From: Adlercreutzia murintestinalis
Lineage (GTDB): Bacteria > Actinomycetota > Coriobacteriia > Coriobacteriales > Eggerthellaceae
NCBI RefSeq assembly: GCF_943192905.1
Contig: NZ_CALPCC010000017.1
Coordinates: 1 to 55,302 of the forward strand
Direction of reading: 5' to 3'
DNA: 55,302 bases
A model generated the notes under the pieces. The model saw nothing but the letters and a program-made list of their open reading frames with translations. It did no database searches and had not been told where the DNA came from. Positions within the stretch are counted from its first letter, which is position 1; each line of letters starts with the position of its first letter. The position numbers and the translations under genes were made by a program. This document shows positions 44,146-53,823 of this stretch, piece after piece.

Positions 44146-45402
44146 TCAGAGGCCGCGCTCGCGCTCGGCCCTGTCAGCAAGCGTCGTGCGATCAGCAACA
44201 AGTTCGGCGAGGGGTGCAAGATAGGGCCGCTCGTGGTCTGACAGTCCTGTCGTCGCAATGCTCATCAGCTCATCTGCAAGCACCGATACCGGGCTTTGAT
44301 AGACCGTTGCATGGTAGCCGCTTTGCATGAGCGCATCCTTGGCGCAGGCGCATGCGTCCGCATCAACGCCGTCGAAGAGAGAGTCGAGGGCATCAAGGGA
44401 TGCATTGTTGTAGAAAAGCCCTTTGATGAGCGCGGTGTATGCGAGCACATAGGCAGCAGGCATGGCGTCTGCGGGGCGTATCTCAAGGTAGGTTTTCAGG
44501 CGCACATCATTAAAGAGCATAGATACTGCGTGCTCGACCGCGGGAACATCCATCAGCGTATCTGAGAAGATCTCTCCGAACGTTTTGGTTGTGAATCGTT
44601 CCCCGTGTGGCGTTTGCTCCACGATAGCGGGTGTGTCAAGGACATAGGCGGCGTACTCTTCCAAGGTGAACGCGCGGTCGAAGACCCCAGGAACAATGCC
44701 GCATCGATCGGGATCGCAGTGCTGCCATATCTTCGTGCGCACAAGCTGGTGGGTGCGTGGCTTCGTCTCAAAGACAGGTGCGTTATCGCATATCAGCGCG
44801 AAGAGCGGCGCGCACGCGCTTGTAAGACGTAGCTTGCGCAGGCAATCTTGCTCCGAATGATAATCGATGGATACTTGCGTTGACGCGCTGCCGCGCATCA
44901 TGCAGACGCCGAACATGGAAAGAGCACCAAGGTACTCATTCATCATGGCATAGCGTCGCTTTGGGATCAGTTCAAGATCGATGGCACGGTGGTAGGGGTT
45001 ATAGCCTGGGGTTTCCACGCGGATATCATGCGCTTCGCAAAGAGCGCGCAGATGCCCTTCAAACGCCGAGAGGTTCGCTGCCGCGTCATCGAGCGCGCGA
45101 AAAGGGCCAGCTGACAGCTCGAACTGTGCCGCAGGTTCAAGTGTGACGGTCCCTTGTCGGCCTGCCCTGCCAACAATAGTGGCCCCATCCATCATCGGCT
45201 CAGGGAAATCATCAGCGAAGGCCTCAAGCAATTGCTCTGCTCCGAAGTCGCCGTGGTAGGCCACCTGAGTTCCATCTTTGCGCGTGAGCGTATGCTCAAG
45301 CTCGATACCGACCGCCTGCGCAGTGTCCTTGATGCCTGAGCGGTAGAAATCCGCTATCGCTTTGATGTTCTGCGTTCGAGCGGGCTGCTCTACCATGCCC
45401 AT
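44146..45402 (-). CDS. Glutamate-cysteine ligase family protein (GCS2 type)
   Basis: 418 residues. ATP-grasp-like glutamate-cysteine ligase fold, with VGIELEHTLTR near residue 31 (metal and glutamate site), TLEPAAQFELSAGPFRALDD near 86-105 and LGALSMFGVCMMRGSASTQVSIDY near 162-185 (reduced to key E, Q, H and Y positions). EIRPADAMP is near 318. It would make gamma-glutamylcysteine, the first step toward glutathione or a related thiol. No second-step ligase is nearby. GGGAGG lies 6 bases before the ATG. It is divergent from argG and convergent with the SOS-box gene. Confidence 0.82.
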   Translation of the reverse strand: MGMVEQPARTQNIKAIADFYRSGIKDTAQAVGIELEHTLTRKDGTQVAYHGDFGAEQLLEAFADDFPEPMMDGATIVGRAGRQGTVTLEPAAQFELSAGPFRALDDAAANLSAFEGHLRALCEAHDIRVETPGYNPYHRAIDLELIPKRRYAMMNEYLGALSMFGVCMMRGSASTQVSIDYHSEQDCLRKLRLTSACAPLFALICDNAPVFETKPRTHQLVRTKIWQHCDPDRCGIVPGVFDRAFTLEEYAAYVLDTPAIVEQTPHGERFTTKTFGEIFSDTLMDVPAVEHAVSMLFNDVRLKTYLEIRPADAMPAAYVLAYTALIKGLFYNNASLDALDSLFDGVDADACACAKDALMQSGYHATVYQSPVSVLADELMSIATTGLSDHERPYLAPLAELVADRTTLADRAERERGL

Positions 45403-45428
45403 CTGCTACCTCCCAGGGTATCCCTGTC

Positions 45429-45457
45429 TTGACAAACTCAAAAGATATGTGAGTATT
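45429..45457 (+). promoter_or_regulatory. Candidate promoter of argGH
   Basis: A perfect TTGACA is followed 17 bases later by AGTATT, a poor -10; TATTGA at 19 bases is the alternative. Confidence 0.45.
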
Positions 45458-45558
45458 GAATCCGATGAATATCGTAGCATGGAGTTTACGGTGTTCGGTC
45501 TTTGAACGTGAAACGAGGACGGACTGTGATGTTGGCGCTTGACGCATCTTACGCATCC

Positions 45559-45575
45559 ACCGCTGCCATAGCGGT
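45559..45575 (+). promoter_or_regulatory. Leader hairpin 1 of argG
   Basis: ACCGCT, loop GCCAT, AGCGGT: a perfect 6-bp stem in the leader. Confidence 0.4.
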
Positions 45576-45669
45576 TCCTCGACGACGTCTTCAGCGCGGC
45601 GGCATCTGGTAGCAGTCGGCCTGCGTGCCTTTGCTCCTGTCGTTCGCGCGTTAATCTTTCCAATATCTC

Positions 45670-45695
45670 AGCCGCTTTCGTGCGGCTCTTTGTGT
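45670..45695 (+). promoter_or_regulatory. Terminator-like leader hairpin 2 of argG
   Basis: AGCCGC, loop TTTCGT, GCGGCT, then CTTTGTGT. It is a weak intrinsic-terminator shape 32 bases before the argG start and could act as an attenuator. Confidence 0.4.
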
Positions 45696-45726
45696 CTATC
45701 TTCTCGAAGAGAAAGAAGCTTGCATC

Positions 45727-47049
45727 ATGAAAGAGAAAGCAATTCTTGCCTATAGCGGTGGTCTGGATACCAGCGTCTGCATCAAATGGCTCATCGAAGA
45801 ATATGGAGTGGACGTTATCGCGGTAGCAGGAGACCTTGGTCAAGACCACGACGGTTTGGAGGCGGTGAAGGAGAAGGCGATCAAAAGCGGTGCGCTCGAT
45901 TGTCTTGTGGTGGACATGCGTCAGACGTTTGCCGAGGAATACCTCTCATGCGCGCTTGCGGCTAACGCGATGTACGAGAACAAGTATCCGCTTGTGAGCG
46001 CTTTGTCGCGGCCGCTCATCTCCAAGCATCTGGTGGATGCGGCTCATCGGTTTGGCGCGCGCTATATCGCGCATGGTTGCACGGGCAAGGGCAATGACCA
46101 GGTCAGATTTGAAGCATCAATCCTCATGCTCGATCCGTCGCTTGAGATCATCTCTCCCGTGCGCGAGTGGGACCTCGGATCGCGCGAGGCGGAGATGGCG
46201 TGGGCTGCTGCGCATGGCATCGAAGTTCCCACCACTCAAGCATCGCCGTACTCCATCGATGACAATCTCTGGGGCCGTGCGATCGAGTGCGGCGTCTTGG
46301 AGGATCCGTGGGCTGAGCCGCCTTCAGACATCTACACGATGACCGTTGATCCTGCGTGCGCGCCCGATGCTCCCACGTATGTGGAGATTGCCTTTGAGTC
46401 GGGCGTTCCGGTTGCGCTAGATGGCACGCCCCTGCCGCTTCTTGACATCATCGGTACGCTCAATGGCATCGCTGGTGCCAATGGATATGGCCGTATCGAC
46501 ATGATCGAGAACAGGCTTGTGGGCGTGAAGAGTCGGGAGTGCTACGAGGTTCCCGCAGCGCTCGTGCTCATCAACGCGCACAAAGCGCTCGAAGACATGT
46601 GCCTTGAGCGCAGCGTATTGCACTACAAACTCGGCATCGAGCAGAGCTGGGCGGAGCAAGTCTACAACGGGCTGTGGTTCTCGCCGCTCAAGGAAGCTCT
46701 CGATGCGTTCATCGCCGATACGCAGCAGTGCGTGACCGGTACGGTGCGGGTGAAGTTGTACAAGGGCAGCTGCACAGTAGTGGGCCGCAAGAGCGCCTAT
46801 TCGCTCTACGATCATGGCCTTGCCACCTATGATGCCTCTGATCAGTTCGATCATGCTGCCGCCAAGGGCTTCATCGATCTTCATGCGCTGCCTTGCAAGG
46901 TGTGGGCTCAAAACAGGATCGCGATGAACGCCCGCATGGATCAGTTCACGGCAGTGGACGAGACGGTTTGCCAGTTCGCGGACGGCGAATCGGATGTGGT
47001 GCGCGCTGCGGAAGTGGCCATGTACCAAGAGCAAGCGATGGAGGTGTGA
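45727..47049 (+). CDS. argG: Argininosuccinate synthase
   Basis: 440 residues. Joins citrulline and aspartate using ATP. The N-terminal ATP loop AYSGGLDTSVCIKWL is at residues 8-22. Further family segments are LVSALSRPLISKHLVDAA near 90 and HGCTGKGNDQVRFE near 115. The C-terminal half contains the conserved VGVKSRECYEVPAAL. argH begins 3 bases after the stop. No other arginine gene is in the window. Confidence 0.96.
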   Translation: MKEKAILAYSGGLDTSVCIKWLIEEYGVDVIAVAGDLGQDHDGLEAVKEKAIKSGALDCLVVDMRQTFAEEYLSCALAANAMYENKYPLVSALSRPLISKHLVDAAHRFGARYIAHGCTGKGNDQVRFEASILMLDPSLEIISPVREWDLGSREAEMAWAAAHGIEVPTTQASPYSIDDNLWGRAIECGVLEDPWAEPPSDIYTMTVDPACAPDAPTYVEIAFESGVPVALDGTPLPLLDIIGTLNGIAGANGYGRIDMIENRLVGVKSRECYEVPAALVLINAHKALEDMCLERSVLHYKLGIEQSWAEQVYNGLWFSPLKEALDAFIADTQQCVTGTVRVKLYKGSCTVVGRKSAYSLYDHGLATYDASDQFDHAAAKGFIDLHALPCKVWAQNRIAMNARMDQFTAVDETVCQFADGESDVVRAAEVAMYQEQAMEV

Positions 47050-47052
47050 GCA

Positions 47053-48483
47053 GTGGCGCTTTGGAGCGGTCGTTTCGAGGGCGGCCAAGACAGCTTCCTT
47101 CAGCAGTTCGGCGCATCGCTGCCGGTCGATCGACGCATGTACGTGCAGGATGTAGAAGGATCCATCGCACATGCCCGTATGCTTGCAGCTCAAGGCATCA
47201 TCAGCAGCTCTGATGCGGAAGCAATCTGTGCGGGGCTTTCATCCATTCGCCACGATATCGCATGCGGAACTTTCATGTTCGATGAGGCCGATGAAGATAT
47301 TCACATGGCTCTTGAAGCCGAACTGACGCGACGCATCGGCGATGCGGGCGCACGGCTGCATACCGCACGGAGTCGCAACGACCAAGTGGCAACCGATACG
47401 CGGCTTTTTGCCAAGACGCTCGCCCGCAACCTCATGGAGGCGGCGGGCAGCCTGCGTGAGGCCCTGATCGATCAGGCACAGCAGCACATGCATACCATCA
47501 TGCCTGGCTATACGCATATGCAGCACGCACAGCCCGTGCTTCTCTCACATCATTTCTTGGCCTATTCGTGGATGCTCGCCCGCGACCATACGCGTCTTAT
47601 GGCCGCATTTTGCGCGGCTGACTGCTGCCCGCTTGGCTCAGCGGCGCTTGCGGGCACCTCATGGCCGATCGACCGCGAAGCAACGGCGCACTCCTTGGGA
47701 TTCGCCGCGTGCACTGAAAACTCCCTTGATGCCGTGTCCGATCGCGATTTCCTGCTCGACCTGCTCCATGCCTGCACGGTCATGGCGGTGCATCTGAGTC
47801 GCCTTTGCGAAGAACTGATTTTGTGGTCAACCTCGGAGTTCGGCTTCGTGACGCTCTCCGATGCCTATTCCACCGGTTCATCGATCATGCCGCAGAAGAA
47901 GAACCCCGATTTCGCCGAGCTGATTCGCGGCAAGACGGGGCGCGTTGTGGGGGATATGGTCTCGTTGCTGGTCACGCTCAAGGGGCTGCCGCTTGCGTAT
48001 AACAAGGATATGCAAGAGGACAAATCGTGCGCCTTCGATGCGGCCGATACGCTGCTCGATTGCCTGAGATGCGCTACCGGTATGGTATCCACTATGACGG
48101 TGCACGCCGATGCTATGCGCGCTGCTGTCGAGACGGGCTATCTTGCGGCAACCGATGTGGCCGATTACCTCGCGAAGAAGGGCATGCCGTTTCGGCAAGC
48201 TCACGAGGTGGTGGGGCGCTTGGTGCTGCTGTGCGACAAGCGCGGCTGCGAACTGAAGGACCTGACGCTTGAGGATCTTCGCGCTCAAAGTGATCTCTTC
48301 GAGGCCGATGTGGTTTCGTGTCTGAGTATCGAATCCATCGTGGATGCGCGCGTGTCGCAGGGAGGCACGGCGCCTGCGGCGGTGACAGAGCAGCTCGAGT
48401 GCGCCAAACAGGCGCTCGTGCGCGATAGGGAGGCGTATGCGGACGATCAGGGTCCTTTGGGCGCAATAACGGATTTACTATGA
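47053..48483 (+). CDS. argH: Argininosuccinate lyase
   Basis: 476 residues. Releases arginine and fumarate from argininosuccinate. It has the fumarase-superfamily signature GSSIMPQKKNPDFAELIRG near residue 276, HTARSRNDQVATDTRLF near 107 and GYTHMQHAQPVLLSHH near 153 with the catalytic His. The start is GTG, with GGAGGTG upstream at good spacing. It forms an operon with argG. Confidence 0.97.
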   Translation: MALWSGRFEGGQDSFLQQFGASLPVDRRMYVQDVEGSIAHARMLAAQGIISSSDAEAICAGLSSIRHDIACGTFMFDEADEDIHMALEAELTRRIGDAGARLHTARSRNDQVATDTRLFAKTLARNLMEAAGSLREALIDQAQQHMHTIMPGYTHMQHAQPVLLSHHFLAYSWMLARDHTRLMAAFCAADCCPLGSAALAGTSWPIDREATAHSLGFAACTENSLDAVSDRDFLLDLLHACTVMAVHLSRLCEELILWSTSEFGFVTLSDAYSTGSSIMPQKKNPDFAELIRGKTGRVVGDMVSLLVTLKGLPLAYNKDMQEDKSCAFDAADTLLDCLRCATGMVSTMTVHADAMRAAVETGYLAATDVADYLAKKGMPFRQAHEVVGRLVLLCDKRGCELKDLTLEDLRAQSDLFEADVVSCLSIESIVDARVSQGGTAPAAVTEQLECAKQALVRDREAYADDQGPLGAITDLL

Positions 48484-48511
48484 TGGAACACCACGGCTCT
48501 TGACCGGATGC

Positions 48512-48517
48512 TAGAAT
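48512..48517 (+). promoter_or_regulatory. Possible -10 box of the PBP gene
   Basis: TAGAAT 28 bases before the start; no matching -35 at normal spacing. Confidence 0.3.
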
Positions 48518-48544
48518 GTTGCGAAACCGCGAGAAGGAGCATGA

Positions 48545-50719
48545 GTGACATCACGCGCCGTTAAGAAACGCCACAATATCAAGAAGAAGAACGGCAAGGT
48601 GATCGCGCTTTCTGTGCTGGCGATCATCGCCGCCGTCACGCTATCCTGCGTTATCGGGGTATCTGCCCTGGCCAATACCTGGCTCGAGGATCTCCCTGAC
48701 TATACCGATTCAGACGCCTTCAACACCTCAGCAACTTCGGTCGTGTACGCCTCCGACGGGCAGACCGTGCTCGCCGAGTTCCAACTGGAGAACCGCTATC
48801 CGGTGGAGGCGGATGCCATCACCGACTATGTCAAGCACGGCACCGTTGCCACGGAGGACGAGCGCTTCTACACGCATAACGGCTTCGACACCATGGGCAC
48901 TGCCCGCGCGTTGGTGAACAACATCACCGGTGGTGCGCTCGAGGGCGGCTCCACCATCACTCAGCAGCTGGTCCGCAATACCATCCTCTCGGAAGAGATG
49001 ACCGACATCTCGTTCAAGCGCAAGCTGCGCGAGGTCTACATCGCCTTGAAGATGGAAGAGCTCTATGACAAAGACCAGATCCTGCTCATGTATCTGAACA
49101 CCATCAATTACGGGTCGGGCGCCTACGGTATTGAAGCTGCCGCACACCGGTACTTCTCGAAGAGCGCCGCCGACCTTACCTTGGCCGAGTCGGCCACGCT
49201 CGTGGGCATTCCTCAGTCTCCCACGTACAACAACCCCATCAACAGTCCTTCTAACTGCGTTGCTCGGCGCAACCTGGTTTTGGACCGCATGACCTCGAAC
49301 GGCTATATCACGCAAGAAGAGGCCGATGCGGCCAAGGCGGAGGAGCTGGTTCTCAATCCTACCGAGTTCTCCATGACCGGTATCAAGCAGTACCCGTATT
49401 TCACCAGCTACGTGCGCAATCAGCTTCAGAACACCGATGGGAAGTATGCGTTCAGCACCGCCGACCTGTTCTCAGGCGGCCTCGAGATCATCACCACGCT
49501 TGACGTGGATGCTCAGGTGGCAGCTGAGGCGGCGGCACGTGACAAAGCGCAGCAGGCCGGTAGCGATTTCGAGGTGGCTATGGTGGCGACCGAGCCTGAT
49601 ACGGGCTATATTCGCGCCATGGTAGGCGGTAATAACGAGACCTACGATGTCGAGCAGGTCAACATGGCCACCGGCGAGGGTGGTTCGGGGCGTCAGCCCG
49701 GCTCTTCTTTCAAGACGTTCACGCTGGTTGCAGCGCTTGAGGCGGGTATCGACCCGTCGACCACCATTGATGCGGGCCAGAACTACGAGGTGGAAGGTAC
49801 CGACCAGATCGTTCACAACAGTGGTAACAAGGACTACGGCACGCGTCCCATCTCATCGGCGTTCGCAGTATCCTCGAATACCGCCTTCATGCGACTGATC
49901 ATGTCGGTGGGGGTCGATAAGGTCATCGATGTGGCCCATCGCATGGGCATCAATTCCAACCTCCAGGAAGTCGGCGGTCTCACTTTGGGCATTTCTTCGG
50001 TCAACCCGCTTGAGATGTCGAACGCTTACGCAACGATCGCCAATGGTGGCAAGCACTACGATCCTGAATGCATCTTGCAGATCAAAGACCGCAAGGGCAA
50101 TGTGATCGTTGATAATTCCAACCCGGAAGGCGAGCAGGTCATTGACGAAGAAGTGGCCGTTGCTGCTCTCGAGGTCATGGAAGGCGTTATCTCGGGCGGT
50201 ACGGGCACGGCGGCTCGCCTGGCGACAAGTCAGCCGGTAGCCGGTAAGACTGGCACCACCGAGACCAATAAAGACAGCTGGTTCGTGGGCATCACGCCGC
50301 AGATGTCGGTTGCCATTTGGCTGGGCGATCGCGCCGCTACCTACGACGAGGCCCGTCCTGTCTACGCTACGGCCGCGAGCGCGTTCCCCGCATTCATGAA
50401 CGTCATCTTGCGGGGGCAAGAGATCCGTCCTTGGCCTACTGCGGCAGAGCCCGAATACCAAGAGGACTACGTTGACGAGAAGAACCACATCGGCAAGGGT
50501 TCATGGTCGCATAACGAAGAGCGCAAGCGTCGCGAGGAAACAGAAGAGGAAGAGCGCCGCAAGCGCGAAGAGGAAGAGGCGGCTCGCCAGCCCGCGTCAT
50601 CGTCCTCATCGGCTGCGACGACGGCAAAACCCGCTCCGGAGGGTTCCGCATCAAGTAGCGCGGGCACCAGTTCTGGCAATAACGGAGGTGCCACAGCGCC
50701 GCCGGGAACGCAGTCGTAG
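48545..50719 (+). CDS. Class A penicillin-binding protein (transglycosylase/transpeptidase)
   Basis: 724 residues. A basic cytoplasmic start and a membrane anchor (about 18-41) are followed by a GT51 glycosyltransferase domain with VATEDERFYTHNGFD (catalytic Glu) and GGSTITQQLVRN. The transpeptidase domain has QPGSSFKTF (SxxK), SSNTAFM (SxN) and KTGTTE (KTG). The C terminus is a charged Glu/Arg coil, then a Ser/Ala/Gly-rich tail probably spanning the wall. The start is the GTG at 48545 with AAGGAG 5 bases before. The ATG at 48541 opens only a 7-codon frame. Confidence 0.95.
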   Translation: MTSRAVKKRHNIKKKNGKVIALSVLAIIAAVTLSCVIGVSALANTWLEDLPDYTDSDAFNTSATSVVYASDGQTVLAEFQLENRYPVEADAITDYVKHGTVATEDERFYTHNGFDTMGTARALVNNITGGALEGGSTITQQLVRNTILSEEMTDISFKRKLREVYIALKMEELYDKDQILLMYLNTINYGSGAYGIEAAAHRYFSKSAADLTLAESATLVGIPQSPTYNNPINSPSNCVARRNLVLDRMTSNGYITQEEADAAKAEELVLNPTEFSMTGIKQYPYFTSYVRNQLQNTDGKYAFSTADLFSGGLEIITTLDVDAQVAAEAAARDKAQQAGSDFEVAMVATEPDTGYIRAMVGGNNETYDVEQVNMATGEGGSGRQPGSSFKTFTLVAALEAGIDPSTTIDAGQNYEVEGTDQIVHNSGNKDYGTRPISSAFAVSSNTAFMRLIMSVGVDKVIDVAHRMGINSNLQEVGGLTLGISSVNPLEMSNAYATIANGGKHYDPECILQIKDRKGNVIVDNSNPEGEQVIDEEVAVAALEVMEGVISGGTGTAARLATSQPVAGKTGTTETNKDSWFVGITPQMSVAIWLGDRAATYDEARPVYATAASAFPAFMNVILRGQEIRPWPTAAEPEYQEDYVDEKNHIGKGSWSHNEERKRREETEEEERRKREEEEAARQPASSSSSAATTAKPAPEGSASSSAGTSSGNNGGATAPPGTQS

Positions 50720-50752
50720 GAGAGCCGTATCCTTTGGCGGAAGCGGTTGCAG

Positions 50753-50758
50753 TATAAT
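50753..50758 (+). promoter_or_regulatory. -10 box of the lipoprotein gene
   Basis: A perfect TATAAT preceded by GCAG, 37 bases before the start codon; the -35 is not clear. Confidence 0.5.
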
Positions 50759-50794
50759 CGCATACAATACCTTCGATCCTGACAGGAGAGATAC

Positions 50795-51292
50795 ATGACG
50801 CGCTCCATCCGCCTTCTCGGTGTTACGCTCTGCGCGGCGGTCTTCGCTTTGATGCTCGCTGCATGCACTCCACCACAAGCAACGAGCAGCCAAGATGACA
50901 ACGTGTCCGCCAATCGGCAGTACATGTCGGCGCTCAGCCAGATGTCCGACGATCTCGCTGCGAAGCTTCAGGGTTTTTCCGAGGCGGCCTCGCGCAACGA
51001 TACCGTGAGCATGCGCACTCAGGCGGACAACGCGTTTCAAGTGATCGAGCAGATGCGTCAAGAGGATGCTCCCGACGATCTGAAAGAGTTGCGCGATGGC
51101 TATATGGAGGCATGCGATGAGCTCGCGGATGCCTTGACCTCCTATCTTGAGCTCTACGACGATGCTGCAGGGTCGTCTCCTTTGAGTCGCGATGCATATG
51201 CAGCGCGCGTCAAGGAGATCCAAGATACCTACGATGAGGCCATCTCGAAGCTGTCCGATACGGATCAGAAAGCCACTGAACTTCAAAAATGA
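50795..51292 (+). CDS. Putative lipoprotein
   Basis: 165 residues. A type II signal peptide has basic residues at 3 and 6, a hydrophobic core and the lipobox LAAC with Cys24. The mature part is almost wholly helical and acidic, with heptad-like patterns, and matches no family I can name. GGAGAG precedes the ATG. The stop overlaps the start of the U32 gene (ATGA), so both are made from one transcript. Confidence 0.85.
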   Translation: MTRSIRLLGVTLCAAVFALMLAACTPPQATSSQDDNVSANRQYMSALSQMSDDLAAKLQGFSEAASRNDTVSMRTQADNAFQVIEQMRQEDAPDDLKELRDGYMEACDELADALTSYLELYDDAAGSSPLSRDAYAARVKEIQDTYDEAISKLSDTDQKATELQK

Positions 51293-53787
51293 CGATGCTC
51301 GAATTGCTCAGTCCTGCCGGTGATGCCGACGCGCTCAATGCTGCGGTTCGCGGGGGCGCCGATGCGGTCTACCTTGGTCTCGGTTCGTTCAACGCACGCC
51401 GCAACGCAGATAACTTCACTGCCGAGTCGCTGCGTGACGCCTGTGATTACGCCCACCTGCGCGGCGCGCGCGTCTATGTGACTCTTAATACGGTTGTCTT
51501 ACCCGATGAGGTTGATGCGGCTCTGACCTGCGCCGATACCGCTTTTACAGCTGGTGCTGATGCGCTCATTGTGCAGGATATCGGAATCGCCCAGCGTCTC
51601 GCTGATGCGTTCCCGTCCTGTCCGGTGCATCTATCCACGCAAGCGAACATACATGATAGCTGGGGAGTCGAAGCGGCTGCGCTGCTCGGAGTTGAGCGCA
51701 TCACGTTGGCGCGTGAGCTCTCTTTGGAAGAGGTCGCGCAGATCAGCCGCTGCGCCGCCCGCCATGGCATCCAAACGGAGGCATTTGTGCACGGGGCGCT
51801 GTGCGTCTGCTATTCGGGTCAGTGTCTAATGTCCTCCCTGATCGGTCAGCGTTCAGCCAATCGTGGGCTGTGTGCTCAGGCGTGCCGCCTTCCATATGCC
51901 TTGCTCTGTAACGAACAAGATGTCGCATCCGTTGAAGGGGAGTTTCTGCTGTCACCGAAAGACCTCTGTGGCATTGATCTGATCCCTCAACTGGTGGATG
52001 CGGGCGTGACTTCCTTCAAGATCGAGGGCCGTATGAAGTCTGCGGAATACGTGCATACGGTCACCAAGGTATACCGCCGGGCTCTCGATGCTTTGCTGGA
52101 AGGACAAGCTACGGTTGACCCAGCTGATCATCGCGCTCTCTCATCGGCGTTTAGCCGCGGGTTTACCACCGCATATGCAGAAGGTGACCGCTCGAATGCC
52201 ATCATGAGCTATCAGCGCCCTAACAATCGGGGGTTGTTCATCGGGCGCGTCAGTTCGATCGAGAAGGGCTCGGCTGTCGTTGTGTGTGAAGAGCCGCTGG
52301 TAGCTGGCGATGTCGTAGAGTTTTGGACGGGCAAGGGAAGGGCTGCTGTGCAGGTTCCTGATGGATTCATCATGCAGGGACGCACGGCGCATATTCCGCT
52401 CGGCGATAAGGGGTCTTCGGTGCATGCGACCGATCGCATGTTCCGCGTACGCAGCGCTGCCACCGCGTTCACGCCCGATTCGCTTGAGCCGCGCGTGCCG
52501 CTCGATTGCACCGCGCGTGCGGTTATCGGGGAGCCACTGGCGGTGGCTTTTGAAGTTCCGCGTGCGCAGCGGGCTGATGAAACGCCGGTCGAACACGCTC
52601 TTGTCAGGCGTCTCCACGACGAATATCCTGCGGATCGCTTGCGCTCTGAGGCGTGCGGGCAGCTGGTGCAGGCGGCGCGCTCGAAGGAACTGACGGAAGA
52701 AGATATGCGGACGCATATCGGGCGCATGGGTCAAACTCCGTTCCGATTGGTTTCTTTGCGAGCTGACCTGGGTGCGGGGGGAGCCGGTATGGGTTTCTCC
52801 GAGCTGCATCATGTGCGCGCGGATGCGCTTGATGACTTGCGCAACGCTATTTTGGCGGACTATCGCCAGCGTCCGTCGCGCAGGGCCGATCGAGATGTTC
52901 CAGAAGCGGATCGCCCTGCGTGCGACCCGTCGGTCTGTGCGCTCGTCACCAATCCTGAGTGCGCACGGGCAGCTAAGCGTGCTGGCGCTGCTACGCTGTA
53001 TGTGCCTGCGTTGGACTATCGGCGCGGTCAGGCGAGCATGGAAGGGGCTTTGTTGCCCGAGGTGTCCCAGTCTGCGTATCCGCATGGGTGCATTATGCAG
53101 ATGCCGGCGATCTGCCACGATGCGGTTGGGGCGTCGCGCGAAGCGCAGGTGGGCGCCGACCCGTGGGAGTATGCCCAAGCGAACAAACCGGTGCTGGTGG
53201 AGAGCTTCGGTGCTCTGGTGCGCGCGACAGCGCTCGGTGCTGTTCCCGAGGTTGGCTCCGAGCTGCCCATCACCAATGCGCTTTCCCTTCATCTGGCGGC
53301 CCGTATGGGGGCGGCACGCGCGTGGCTCTCTCCTGAGCTCACCATCCATCAGATCGAAGACCTTGCAGCAACGAGTCCGCTGCCGTTGGGCATCAAGGTC
53401 TCAGGCGCGCTTCAGCTCATGGTCACCGAGCACTGTCCCCTCATGGCGCTGGGGCCCTGCAACGAACAGTGCGATTCTTGTGCGCGCCGAAAGAAGCGGT
53501 ATTACCTGCGCGACCGCAAAGAGTATCGGTTCCCTGTTTTTTCGGACGCGCTCGGACGCGGCCACATCTTCAACAGCGTGCCGCTTGACGTGGTACCGGC
53601 GCTCCCTCATCTGCTGGATGTGGGCGTGAGCGCCTTCATGGTGGACGCGACGCTGCTTGACCCTGAGCGAACGGCTCAGGCAGTGGGGCGCGCGGTCCAT
53701 GCGCTACGAAGCGCCCAGGAAGGGCGGCCCGCCGAGCCGAAGCTCCCGCACACCACCAGCGGCCACCTGTTCCGCGGTGTTGTATAA
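51289..53787 (+). CDS. U32-family protein with DUF3656 (RlhA/TrhP type)
   Basis: 832 residues. The N-terminal U32 barrel begins LELLSPAGDADALNAAVRGG and carries the family signature EAFVHGALCVCYSGQC near residues 164-179 and GLCAQACRLPY near 192. A DUF3656 region lies in the middle (about 380-540). A second barrel half carries a cysteine group TEHCPLMALGPC and CDSCARRKK near 710-735. Characterised relatives hydroxylate a base in rRNA or tRNA, so this is more likely an RNA-modifying enzyme than a protease. It is coupled to the lipoprotein gene with no ribosome site of its own. Confidence 0.88.
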   Translation: MTMLELLSPAGDADALNAAVRGGADAVYLGLGSFNARRNADNFTAESLRDACDYAHLRGARVYVTLNTVVLPDEVDAALTCADTAFTAGADALIVQDIGIAQRLADAFPSCPVHLSTQANIHDSWGVEAAALLGVERITLARELSLEEVAQISRCAARHGIQTEAFVHGALCVCYSGQCLMSSLIGQRSANRGLCAQACRLPYALLCNEQDVASVEGEFLLSPKDLCGIDLIPQLVDAGVTSFKIEGRMKSAEYVHTVTKVYRRALDALLEGQATVDPADHRALSSAFSRGFTTAYAEGDRSNAIMSYQRPNNRGLFIGRVSSIEKGSAVVVCEEPLVAGDVVEFWTGKGRAAVQVPDGFIMQGRTAHIPLGDKGSSVHATDRMFRVRSAATAFTPDSLEPRVPLDCTARAVIGEPLAVAFEVPRAQRADETPVEHALVRRLHDEYPADRLRSEACGQLVQAARSKELTEEDMRTHIGRMGQTPFRLVSLRADLGAGGAGMGFSELHHVRADALDDLRNAILADYRQRPSRRADRDVPEADRPACDPSVCALVTNPECARAAKRAGAATLYVPALDYRRGQASMEGALLPEVSQSAYPHGCIMQMPAICHDAVGASREAQVGADPWEYAQANKPVLVESFGALVRATALGAVPEVGSELPITNALSLHLAARMGAARAWLSPELTIHQIEDLAATSPLPLGIKVSGALQLMVTEHCPLMALGPCNEQCDSCARRKKRYYLRDRKEYRFPVFSDALGRGHIFNSVPLDVVPALPHLLDVGVSAFMVDATLLDPERTAQAVGRAVHALRSAQEGRPAEPKLPHTTSGHLFRGVV

Positions 53788-53788
53788 T
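53783..53788 (+). promoter_or_regulatory. -10 box of tyrS
   Basis: A perfect TATAAT overlapping the U32 stop codon, 36 bases before tyrS. The leader is too short for a T-box. Confidence 0.55.
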
Positions 53789-53823
53789 CCCCTGAGTTTC
53801 TTACGGAAGAAGGGGGATGCGGG

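Larger units (their letters stand above)
45403..45726. other. Divergent region and long argG leader
   Basis: 324 bases without a convincing gene. A TTGACA (45429-45434) begins the rightward promoter. The transcript then carries a leader of about 260 bases with two clear hairpins (45559-45575 and 45670-45687). I see no T-box consensus and no convincing ArgR palindrome; TGAAT and ATGAAT near 45456-45470 are direct, not inverted. Confidence 0.5.

Noticed and set aside
45449-45475. Possible ArgR operator near the argG promoter
   Set aside because: The TGAAT-like half-sites are direct repeats rather than the inverted pair that ArgR boxes need.
45465-45542. Possible 25-codon leader peptide with several Arg codons before argG
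   Set aside because: It has no Shine-Dalgarno, its Arg codons are scattered rather than clustered, and no alternative stem pairs with that region.
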